NCBI RefSeq assembly: GCF_900094585.1
Contig: NZ_FMAG01000005.1
Coordinates: 1 to 64,000, forward strand
Length of the DNA: 64,000 nt
Source of the DNA: Martinezella multihospitum
Lineage (GTDB): Bacteria; Pseudomonadota; Alphaproteobacteria; Rhizobiales; Rhizobiaceae
Reading direction: 5' to 3'
Position numbers and translations under genes: made by a program. Shown here piece by piece: positions 24,539-33,480 of the stretch. Below the pieces are notes generated by a model. That model was not told the DNA's origin, did no database searches, and worked only from the letters and a program-made list of their open reading frames with translations. Numbering within the stretch: position 1 is the stretch's first letter; each line of letters begins with the position of its first letter.

Positions 24539-25555
24539 ATGACTTTTTCCTTTTCTCATCTCACCAGCGCGCTGGCGCTAGCCGTGGGCCTTGCCGTTGC
24601 TCCGATGATGGCGAACGCCGCCGAATCCGAAGGTATCGTCGTCTACAACGCCCAGCACGAGGCGCTGACGCAGGCATGGGCGGATGGCTTCACCAAGGAA
24701 ACCGGCATCAAGGTCACGATCCGCAATGGCAGCGACATGCAGTTCGCCAACCAGATCATCCAGGAAGGCGCTGCTTCTCCCGCCGACGTTTACCTGACGG
24801 AAAATTCCCCGGGCATGACGCTGGTCGATGCCAACAAGCTCTTCGCCCCGGTCGATGCCGCAACGCTCGCCCAGGTGCCGGAAACCTTCAAGGCTGCCGA
24901 TGGCAACTGGGTCGGCGTTGCCGCCCGTTCGACAGTTTTCGCCTATGACAAGACCAAGCTGAAGGAAGCCGATCTGCCGAAGTCGATGCTGGATCTCGCC
25001 GATGCCAAGTGGAAGGGCCGCTGGGGTGCTTCGCCTGCTGGTGCCGACTTCCAGGCGATTGTCAGCGCGTTCCTCGAGCTGAAGGGCGAGGATGCGACCC
25101 GCGCCTGGCTGAAGGCGATGAAGGAAAATGCAAGCTTCTACAAGGGCAACAGCGTTGCCATGAAGGCTGTCAACGCCGGCGAAATCGAAGGTGCTGTGAT
25201 CTATCACTACTACTGGTTCGGCGATCAGGCCAAGACCGGCGAAAACAGCAAGAACGTCGCGCTTCACTACTTCAAAAACCAGGATCCGGGCGCATTCGTC
25301 AGCATCTCCGGCGGCGGCGTGCTTGCCTCCAGCCAGCACCAGAAGGAAGCCCAGGCATTCCTGAAGTGGATCACCGGCGAGGGCGGCCAGGCCGTTCTTC
25401 GCGATGGCGATTCCTATGAATATGCCGTCGGCAACGGCGATGCTTCCAACTCGAAGCTGGTGCCGCTCTCCGAACTGCAGGCGCCTAAGGTCGAGCCTTC
25501 GAAGCTGAACAGCAAGAAGGTTACCGACCTGATGACGGAAGCAGGCCTCATCTAA
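24539..25555 (+). CDS. Iron(III) ABC transporter periplasmic binding protein (FbpA-like)
   Basis: A 338-residue binding protein with a signal peptide (ALAVGLAVAPMMANAAES); AGAGGA precedes the ATG. The mature part has the FbpA/AfuA layout: GIVVYNAQHEALTQAW, VTIRNGSDMQFANQI, VYLTENSPGM, WVGVAARSTVFAYD, and the tandem Tyr residues in VIYHYYWFGDQ that coordinate ferric iron in family members. The late segment FLKWITGEGGQ is also typical. It is followed by a repeat and a hairpin, then permease and ATPase genes. Ferric iron is the best supported ligand. Confidence 0.9.
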   Translation: MTFSFSHLTSALALAVGLAVAPMMANAAESEGIVVYNAQHEALTQAWADGFTKETGIKVTIRNGSDMQFANQIIQEGAASPADVYLTENSPGMTLVDANKLFAPVDAATLAQVPETFKAADGNWVGVAARSTVFAYDKTKLKEADLPKSMLDLADAKWKGRWGASPAGADFQAIVSAFLELKGEDATRAWLKAMKENASFYKGNSVAMKAVNAGEIEGAVIYHYYWFGDQAKTGENSKNVALHYFKNQDPGAFVSISGGGVLASSQHQKEAQAFLKWITGEGGQAVLRDGDSYEYAVGNGDASNSKLVPLSELQAPKVEPSKLNSKKVTDLMTEAGLI

Positions 25556-25652
25556 GGAGAAAGCCCATGCCGTGGCGCGTTTCGAGCGCGTTCGGGCGGG
25601 CTTTGCTCTTGCATCACCGTCGTATGCCCTGCTAGGGGCATACGGATGGCCT

Positions 25653-25766
25653 TTAGAGCCGGATGATTTTAGGTCTGTTCGACCCAAAATCTGAATCCGC
25701 TCTAAACTCAAAGACGTAGAGCATGATGTCGTCCGAAAACCGCTCACACTTTTCGGCATCATGCTC
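25653..25766. repeat. Rhizobial intergenic mosaic repeat (RIME-like)
   Basis: Two adjoining palindromes. The first runs from TTTAGAGC (25653) to GCTCTAAA (about 25708) with imperfect arms around GACC. The second has arms GAGCATGATG (25719-25728) and CATCATGCTC (25757-25766) around CGTCCGAAAACCGCTCACA. This pair, with its AAAGTGTGAGCGG-like centre, is a familiar dispersed element in Rhizobium intergenic DNA (recalled, not searched). It sits inside the iron-transport operon, between binding protein and permease. Confidence 0.7.
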
Positions 25767-25782
25767 CTAGGCCGATCGATCG

Positions 25783-25808
25783 GGCAATCGCCGCAAGCGG
25801 CGATTGCC
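25783..25808 (+). terminator. Hairpin attenuator between binding-protein and permease genes
   Basis: GGCAATCGCCG (25783-25793), CAAG, CGGCGATTGCC (25798-25808): a perfect 11-bp stem followed by TTCCTATTTC. Its position in the operon fits the common pattern in which the binding protein is expressed in excess over permease and ATPase by partial termination or mRNA protection. Confidence 0.6.
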
Positions 25809-25880
25809 TTCCTATTTCAGGGCGTGAAAGGCAGCTCGGATTTGCTGCAGAAGAACACATATGCCGGCGAGCCTGCCGCC

Positions 25881-27430
25881 ATGCGAATGCCCCCGCTGAC
25901 GGCTGCCCCCCGCAGCCGCGTCCGGCATGCCTCCGTCGTCGCCCTTGCTTCCGTCGTCGCGCTTCTGAGCCTGGTGCCGCTCGGTTTCATCGTCTGGATC
26001 ACGATCGACACCGGCTGGGCCGAAGTCATAGCGCTCATCTTCCGCAACCGTGTCGGCGAGCTGCTCGTCAATACTGTCCTGCTCGAAGTCTGCACCATCC
26101 CGCTTTCCATCCTGCTGGCGGTCACGCTCGCCTGGCTGACGGAGCGCACCGATATTCCGGGCGCGCGCCTCTGGTCGTGGCTTGCGGCGGCACCGCTTGC
26201 CGTGCCCGCTTTCGTGCACAGCTATGCCTGGGTCAGCCTCGTGCCGAGCATGCGCGGGCTCTGGAGTGGCGTGCTGGTCTCGGTGCTTGCCTATTTTCCC
26301 TTCCTCTACCTGCCGGTTGCCGCCGCGCTCCGCCGGCTCGATCCGGCGATCGAGGATGCCGCCGCCTCGCTCGGCCTCGGCCCCTGGCGCGTCTTCTTCC
26401 GGGCGATCCTGCCGCAGCTTCGTCTCGCCATCTGCGGCGGCTCGCTGCTGATCGGCCTGCATCTCCTAGCGGAATACGGCCTCTACGTGATGATCCGCTT
26501 TGACACGTTTTCGACGGCGATCGTCGATCAGTTCCAGTCAGCCTATAACAGCCCGGCCGCCAATATGCTCGGCGGCGTCCTCGTCTTCTGCTGCCTGCTG
26601 CTGCTCGGCATCGAAGTGCTGGTGCGCGGCAACGAACGCTACGCCCGCATCGGCTCGGGTGCAGCCCGGCCGGCCGATCGGCGCCGTCTCGGCTGGTTCG
26701 TCGTTCCCGCGGTCGCGCTGCCCATCATCACGGCTGCGCTGACCCTCGGCATTCCCTTCGTCACCCTGGCGCGCTGGCTTTATCTTGGCGGTGCGGGTGT
26801 CTGGCGGATCGATACGGTCGGCTCCGCCTTGCTGCAGACCATTCTTCTCGCGATCGCCGGCGGCCTCCTCGCCACCATTGCGGCGACCCCCATGGCATGG
26901 CTGTCAGTGCGTGCGCCCGGTCGGCTGCAGCGCATTCTTGAAGCCTGCCACTATTATGTCGGCTCGCTGCCGGGCGTCGTCGTCGCGCTCGCCCTGGTGT
27001 CCATCACCGTCCGGCTGATCCTGCCGCTCTATCAAACCTTTGCGACGCTGCTGCTCGCCTATGTCCTCCTATTCCTGCCGCGTGCCATGGTTGGCCTCCG
27101 CGCCAGCATCGCCCAGGCACCCGTCGAGCTCGAGCGCGCCGCCATGGCGCTCGGCCGCACGCCGGCGCAAGCCGTGCGGCAGATCACCATGCGGCTTGCC
27201 GCTCCCGGTTTTGCCGCCAGCGTCGCACTCGTCGCGCTCGGCATCACCAACGAGCTGACGGCGACGCTGATGCTCTCTCCCAACGGCACGGAAACGCTGG
27301 CGACGAAATTCTGGTCGCTGACCAGCGAGATCGACTATGTTTCCGCAGCACCCTACGCCTTCATGATGGTCGTCCTGTCGCTGCCGCTCACCCTTCTCCT
27401 TTACGTGCAATCCAAGCGGACGGCCGGACA

Positions 27431-27434
<4 letters not shown>
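25881..27434 (+). CDS. Iron ABC transporter permease, fused double-length (FbpB-like)
   Basis: A 517-residue permease with about twelve helices, made of two fused permease modules, as in FbpB/AfuB. Each half has an EAA coupling loop: IEDAAASLGLGPWRVFFRAILP in the first and LERAAMALGRTPAQAVRQITM in the second. The start is uncertain: ATG 25881 gives a basic N-terminus (MRMPPLTAAPRSRVRH) before helix 1, but no clear ribosome binding site; upstream in-frame starts would run into the repeat. It overlaps the ATPase gene by 4 bases. Confidence 0.9.
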
Positions 27435-28492
<1,058 letters not shown>

Positions 28493-28573
28493 GCGTCATT
28501 TGGGTTGAAGCAGGCGGGGCTTTGGGGAAGATAAGGCACGCCGTCACCGTGCCCCATGCCGAAGGAATCTCCC

Positions 28574-29743
28574 ATGTCTTTTCCCGATGAGATCGCGCAG
28601 GATCTCCCTTTCCTCACGTCGCTTCGCCGCAACCTTCATGCCCATCCCGAACTCGGCTTCGAGGAGGAGCGCACCAGCGGCGTCGTCGCCACTTTGCTGG
28701 AGGAAGCGGGGCTGACGGTGCATCGTGGCCTCGGCAAGACCGGTGTCGTCGGAACGCTGCAGGTCGGCAACGGCACGCGGCGCATCGGCCTTCGCGCCGA
28801 CATGGATGCGCTTGCCATGCCGGAGAAGGGCAATCGCCCTTATAAATCGACCATTCCCGGCAAGATGCATGCCTGCGGACATGATGGCCATACGACGATG
28901 CTGCTCGGCGCCGCCCGTCACCTTGCCGCTACGCGTGGCTTTTCCGGCACGGTGCATTTCATCTTCCAGCCGGCCGAGGAAGGTCGGGGCGGCGCCAAGC
29001 GCATGGTGGAAGAGGGCCTGTTCGATCTCTTTCCCTGCGATGCCGTCTACGGTCTGCACAACATGCCCGGCCTTGCCGTCGATGAGATGGCCGTTGTCGA
29101 AGGACCGCAGCTTGCCTCGTCGGACAGCTGGCGTATCACCTTCCGCGGCACCGGCACCCACGGCGCCAAGCCGCATCTCGGCAAGGACCCGATCACGGCG
29201 GCGGCAACCTTCCTGTCTTCTCTGCAAACCATCGTTGGCCGCGTCGTCGATCCGCTGCAGCCGGCCGTCGTCAGCGCCTGCTCGCTGCAGGCGGGTGATC
29301 CCAAGGCGCTGAACGTCATTCCCGACATCGTTGAGATCGGCGGCACGGCGCGCGCCTATACGCCCACGGTCCGCGATCAGCTCGAAGAAGAGATCGGCCG
29401 CCTGGCGCATGGGACGGCCGCCATGTACGGCATTGCCGTCGATTATCAGTTCGAGCGCCGCATTCCGCCCGTCGTCAACGATGCCGACGCGACGGCGCGG
29501 GCGCTGATGGCTGCGAGGACGGTCTTTGGCGAGAATGTGCAGACCCGCTTTCCGCCATCGACAGCCGGCGACGATTTTGCATTCTTCGGGCAGAAGGCGC
29601 CCGGCTGCTATGTCTGGCTCGGCAATGGCCCCGCCGTTGATGGCGCCCTGCATCACAATACCGCCTACGACTTCAACGACGAAGCGATCGCCTCGGGTGT
29701 CGCCTTCTGGACGACGCTGGTCGAGCAGGAATTGCCTGGCTGA
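28574..29743 (+). CDS. M20 family amidohydrolase (hippurate hydrolase/N-acyl-amino acid deacylase type)
   Basis: A 389-residue metallopeptidase-like amidohydrolase of M20 subfamily D. Motifs: LRRNLHAHPELGFEE (start of the domain), LRADMDALAMPE, GKMHACGHDGHTTMLLGAAR (metal ligands), QPAEEGRGGAKRMVEEG (catalytic Glu), YGLHNMPG, and the final GDDFAFF. The ATG was chosen because GAAGGAA lies 6 bases upstream. Family members cleave N-acylated amino acids such as hippurate or IAA-amino acid conjugates. It lies 80 bases after the iron transporter ATPase gene and on the same strand, but is functionally unrelated. Confidence 0.92.
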   Translation: MSFPDEIAQDLPFLTSLRRNLHAHPELGFEEERTSGVVATLLEEAGLTVHRGLGKTGVVGTLQVGNGTRRIGLRADMDALAMPEKGNRPYKSTIPGKMHACGHDGHTTMLLGAARHLAATRGFSGTVHFIFQPAEEGRGGAKRMVEEGLFDLFPCDAVYGLHNMPGLAVDEMAVVEGPQLASSDSWRITFRGTGTHGAKPHLGKDPITAAATFLSSLQTIVGRVVDPLQPAVVSACSLQAGDPKALNVIPDIVEIGGTARAYTPTVRDQLEEEIGRLAHGTAAMYGIAVDYQFERRIPPVVNDADATARALMAARTVFGENVQTRFPPSTAGDDFAFFGQKAPGCYVWLGNGPAVDGALHHNTAYDFNDEAIASGVAFWTTLVEQELPG

Positions 29744-29827
29744 TCCCGATATCATCAAGATGCCGGCATTCGTGCGCCGACAAACCTATCGAGAAACACG
29801 ATGAATGATAAATGCAACGGAGTGAAA

Positions 29828-30805
29828 ATGCCGGAGCGGACCGTGCCGTTTCCGACTTCGATAAGCCCGGAGGCGCGAGCGGCTCTGCACCGCGCTGTCG
29901 GTGAAGACGGAATCCCGCTGAACGCGCGGCACGTCATGCCCGACACGAGCGATTTCAATGGCTGGATGAAACTGAAGGCCTTCGCCGACATCTATTACCA
30001 ATCAGCAGCTGAAAGGCTGGCGGGGCAAGTGCGCGCCACTGCGGAGACGGTGCAGATCGGCGAGGCTTGCGTCCACATCGCCACGCCGAGCGGCGCGTTT
30101 TCCGAAGATCATGCCTACATCGATCTTCACGGCGGTGCGCTGGTCATGGGGGGTGGAATTGCCTGCCGCGTTGGGGCGCAGAGCCACGCGGACCAGCACG
30201 GCATCCGCTGCTATGGCATCGATTATCGGATGCCGCCGGAACATCCCTATCCCGCCGCGCTCGATGATTGCATAACGGTCTATCGCCATCTGCTGACGCA
30301 ATACAGACCGGAAAATATTATCATCGGCGGCCGCTCCGCCGGCGGCAATCTGGCCGCTGCGATGACATTGCGCGCCCGTGATGAGGGTTTGCCGCTGCCC
30401 GCCGCGCTGGTTTTGCTCTCACCCGAGCTGGACCTCACGGAATCCGGAGACAGCTTTCAGGTCAATCGGCTTGTCGACGTCGTCCTGCCGGGATCGCTGA
30501 TGCCGAACAATCTGCTCTATGCGAAGGGAGTGGATCTCGCTCATCCCTATCTATCGCCGCTCTTCGGTGACTTTTCCAAGGGCTTCCCGCCGACGTTTTT
30601 GCAGAGCGGCACGCGGGATCTGTTCCTCTCCAATGCCGTGCGCATGCACCGGCTTCTACGCCGCGCCGAAATTCCCGTCGAACTGCACATCTTCGAAGCT
30701 ATGCCGCATGGCGGCTTCATGGGCGCGCCCGAGGATCGCGAGCTGAGCGAGGAGGTCACGCGGTTCGTGAAGCAGCGTCTGCGCCCGGATTTGAGCAGAG
30801 AGTAA
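29828..30805 (+). CDS. Alpha/beta hydrolase, hormone-sensitive lipase (HSL) family
   Basis: A 325-residue esterase-like protein. The HSL oxyanion motif HGG appears in YIDLHGGALVMGG, the nucleophile elbow is GGRSAGGNLAAA (usual GDSAGG), the acid lies in FLQSGTRDLFLSNA and the His in EAMPHGGFMGA. GGAG lies 5 bases before ATG 29828; the longer frame from ATG 29801 lacks a ribosome binding site. No signal peptide. The motif GRS in place of GDS is a small variation. Substrate unknown; probably a carboxylester or carbamoyl ester. Confidence 0.88.
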   Translation: MPERTVPFPTSISPEARAALHRAVGEDGIPLNARHVMPDTSDFNGWMKLKAFADIYYQSAAERLAGQVRATAETVQIGEACVHIATPSGAFSEDHAYIDLHGGALVMGGGIACRVGAQSHADQHGIRCYGIDYRMPPEHPYPAALDDCITVYRHLLTQYRPENIIIGGRSAGGNLAAAMTLRARDEGLPLPAALVLLSPELDLTESGDSFQVNRLVDVVLPGSLMPNNLLYAKGVDLAHPYLSPLFGDFSKGFPPTFLQSGTRDLFLSNAVRMHRLLRRAEIPVELHIFEAMPHGGFMGAPEDRELSEEVTRFVKQRLRPDLSRE

Positions 30806-30830
30806 GCGGAGGTGGCGGGCGGCCGCTTGG

Positions 30831-31763
30831 CTAGATCGCAGACTGGCCTGCTTCTCGCAACATCGCGCCGAATATGATCGCGCGCGCTTTCTCCGCGTCG
30901 ATCTCGGCGGCAAAATGGGCATTGAACTGCCCATGCGAGGCGCGGGTTTCGACGACGGTGCGTCCGCGCGTATATTGCCCCTGCAATTCCGCATCGATCC
31001 GCGCATGCCGAAGGGTGGCAACCTCCGGCTCGACGAAAATGGCGGCCGCCGTCGGGTCGTAGATGGCCATCGCCGGCCTGCCTCGGCTGATGGCGATGTT
31101 GACGTAGCCCTCCAAGAGATCGGCCAGCAGCTGCGCCTTTTCGCCAGCGATTTCGCGGATGCGGGCGACATCGGCAGGCCAAGCCAGCACCTTGCGGCAG
31201 ACATCGAGATCGATCATGCGAAAAGGCAGATCATGCGCCAGCACGATCGCGAGGGCTTCGGGATCGGCAAAGGCATTGAATTCCGCCGACGCCGTATGAT
31301 TACCCGCCGTGACGCCGCCGCCCATCCATGTCAGCTCGTCGATGCGGGCGGCAAGATCCGGCCGTGCCAGCGCCAGCGCCGCGATGTTCGTGAGCGGACC
31401 AAGTGCCAGGATGCGCTTCGGCCCATTGCCGTCGGAAAGCCAATTGCAGAGGGCGCCAAAGGCATCGCTTACCGGCAGCGGATCGGCTGGCGGCAGGCTT
31501 CTGCCCGCAGTGGGAATGCCGGTCTGGCCAAGAATGCTCTGTGCCGTTTCCAGTTTGCAAAGCACCGGCAGCTCACGGCCGCTATGGATCGGAAACGTCC
31601 AGTTGAAGACCGCAGCCGCGCTCGCGGCGTTGGCTTGGACATGAGACAGTGGCGCATTGCCGCTGACAAGCGAAATGCCGTCGATGACAAGATCCGAATG
31701 CGCGACCACCAGAATGGCGGCGATGTCATCGAACCCCATATCGGTATCGATCCAGATTCCCAT
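30831..31763 (-). CDS. Nucleoside hydrolase (inosine-uridine preferring type)
   Basis: A 310-residue nucleoside hydrolase. The N-terminal calcium-binding motif reads WIDTDMGFDDIAA (usual DTDPGxDD, here Met for Pro). Further marks: LALGPLTNIAALA, WMGGGVT, EFNAFADPEA and the C-terminal acidic segment IYDPTAAAIFVEP (calcium Asp). It cleaves the N-glycosidic bond of purine and pyrimidine ribonucleosides, giving base plus ribose. It is convergent with the HSL esterase and divergent from nothing; the downstream neighbour in transcription order is absent. It would complement the adenine deaminase-like enzyme at 4650 in nucleoside salvage (inference). Confidence 0.9.
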   Translation of the reverse strand: MGIWIDTDMGFDDIAAILVVAHSDLVIDGISLVSGNAPLSHVQANAASAAAVFNWTFPIHSGRELPVLCKLETAQSILGQTGIPTAGRSLPPADPLPVSDAFGALCNWLSDGNGPKRILALGPLTNIAALALARPDLAARIDELTWMGGGVTAGNHTASAEFNAFADPEALAIVLAHDLPFRMIDLDVCRKVLAWPADVARIREIAGEKAQLLADLLEGYVNIAISRGRPAMAIYDPTAAAIFVEPEVATLRHARIDAELQGQYTRGRTVVETRASHGQFNAHFAAEIDAEKARAIIFGAMLREAGQSAI

Positions 31764-31892
31764 GTCTTATCTCATCGGCGGTATGAATTGACGCGACGGC
31801 CGCCTTGGCCTTCCCGATTCGGATGACGGCATCCCTTGCCGTCCGGCGGGGATGGTCGCGGGCGGGCGCAGGGACGCGCACCCGCAGATGGC

Positions 31893-33281
31893 TTAGCCGG
31901 CGAGCGCGTCGAGCACGCGGACCCAGGAGCGGATGCCCTTGTGATAGGAGCGCAGTTCGTATTTCTCGTTCGGCGAGTGGATGCGATCGTCGGAGAGACC
32001 GAAGCCGATCAGCAGCGATTCCATGCCGAGCATCCGCTGGAAATCGCCGACGATCGGGATCGAGCCGCCCATGCCGATGACGATGGCGGGCTTCGGCCAT
32101 TCGTTGGAGAGCGCCGTCTTCGCCTTGGTCAGGGTCGGCGAATCATAGGAAAGCTGAATGGCCGGCGAGCCGCCATGCTCGTGGAATTCCACCGAGCAAT
32201 CCCCGGGGATTTTCGAGCGCACATAGGTGCGGAAGCTCTCGCGGATCGCCGCCGGGTTCTGCTGGCCGACGAGGCGGAAGGAAACCTTCGCCGATGCCTT
32301 GGCCGCGATCACGGTCTTGAAGCCGGCGCCGGTATAGCCGCCCGTAATCCCGTTCACTTCGGCCGTCGGCCGCGCCCAGGTGAGTTCCATCACCGAACGG
32401 CCCTTTTCGCCCGACGGGATCGCGAGGCCGATTTCACCGAGGAATTTTTCGGCCGTCAACCCGAGCGTTTCCCAGGAGGCCTTGATATTGGCGGGCGTTT
32501 CCTCCACGCCGTCGTAAAAGCCGGCAAGCGTTATGCGTCCCGTCTCGTCATGCAGGCCGGCGAGGATATCGCTGAGGATATGGATGGGATTGGCGGCAGC
32601 GCCGCCGTAGATGCCGGAGTGCAGGTCGCGGTCGGCTGCGGTGATGACGATTTCCTCACCGACAAGACCGCGCAAGCCGGCGGAGATTGCCGGCGTATCG
32701 CCATCCCACATGCCGGTATCGCAGACAAGGGCGAAATCCGCCTTCAGCTCGGCGGCATTGGCTTCCAAGAAGGGCTTGAGCGAGGGCGAGCCGGATTCCT
32801 CTTCGCCTTCGAAGAGGATGGTGATGCGCACCGGCAGCGCGCCCCTGGTTTCCTTATAGGCGCGCACTGCTTCGACGAAAGTCATGAGCTGGCCCTTGTC
32901 GTCGGAAGTGCCGCGGCCGACCAGGATCTTGCGGCCATTGCCCAGGTCTTTGATCGCGGGGGCGAAAGGATCGCTTTCCCAGAGTTCGATCGGATCGACC
33001 GGCTGCACGTCGTAGTGGCCGTAGAACAGCACATGCGGAGCATCTGCGCTGCCGGCATCGTGGTGGGCGACCACCATCGGATGGCCGGGCGTGTCGCGCA
33101 CGGAAGCCTTGAAGCCGAGCGAGTTCAGGTAGGCGACCAGCCATTCCGCCGCCTTGCGGCATTCCGCCTTGTAGTCCGGGTCCGTCGAGATGGACTTGAT
33201 GCGCAGCAGTTCGAAGAGGTTGTCGAGACTGGAAGGGAGGTTCTGATCGGCGCGGTCGAGAACGGGCGATAGATCGGTCAT
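31893..33281 (-). CDS. M20 family dipeptidase
   Basis: A 462-residue zinc dipeptidase of the M20/CPG2-carnosinase type. Motifs: VLFYGHYDVQPVDP (metal His/Asp), LVGRGTSDDKGQLM (bridging Asp), ILFEGEEESGSPSL (catalytic Glu), AADRDLHSGIYGGAAANP (dimerisation-domain His) and the final GLSDDRIHSPNEKYEL (last metal His). AAGGAG precedes the chosen ATG. The cytoplasmic enzyme hydrolyses di- or short peptides. It lies 129 bases upstream of the nucleoside hydrolase gene on the same strand. Confidence 0.93.
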   Translation of the reverse strand: MTDLSPVLDRADQNLPSSLDNLFELLRIKSISTDPDYKAECRKAAEWLVAYLNSLGFKASVRDTPGHPMVVAHHDAGSADAPHVLFYGHYDVQPVDPIELWESDPFAPAIKDLGNGRKILVGRGTSDDKGQLMTFVEAVRAYKETRGALPVRITILFEGEEESGSPSLKPFLEANAAELKADFALVCDTGMWDGDTPAISAGLRGLVGEEIVITAADRDLHSGIYGGAAANPIHILSDILAGLHDETGRITLAGFYDGVEETPANIKASWETLGLTAEKFLGEIGLAIPSGEKGRSVMELTWARPTAEVNGITGGYTGAGFKTVIAAKASAKVSFRLVGQQNPAAIRESFRTYVRSKIPGDCSVEFHEHGGSPAIQLSYDSPTLTKAKTALSNEWPKPAIVIGMGGSIPIVGDFQRMLGMESLLIGFGLSDDRIHSPNEKYELRSYHKGIRSWVRVLDALAG

Positions 33282-33454
33282 ATCCGACTCCTTACATGAG
33301 ATTTGGATGGACGATAGACCAAAGCCCGGCGGGTTTCGAGGCATTAAAACTGAAAATTTACCGTAGCTTGCGTCTTTCGATCGAGGCCTGCCCTTATGTG
33401 ATTAGTTGCGTATGTAGTTTACAAGTTTTTTAGATTATTAGAAATAACATCAAT

Positions 33455-33471
33455 CCAGAAGCGTATTCTGG
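33455..33471 (+). promoter_or_regulatory. Hairpin overlapping the ribosome binding site of the GGDEF-EAL gene
   Basis: CCAGAA (33455-33460), loop GCGTA, TTCTGG (33466-33471) forms a perfect 6-bp stem whose right arm ends in the first bases of the TTCTGGAG Shine-Dalgarno segment in front of ATG 33481. The stem could limit initiation. Short, so chance is possible. Confidence 0.35.
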
Positions 33472-33480
33472 AGACGCGTA

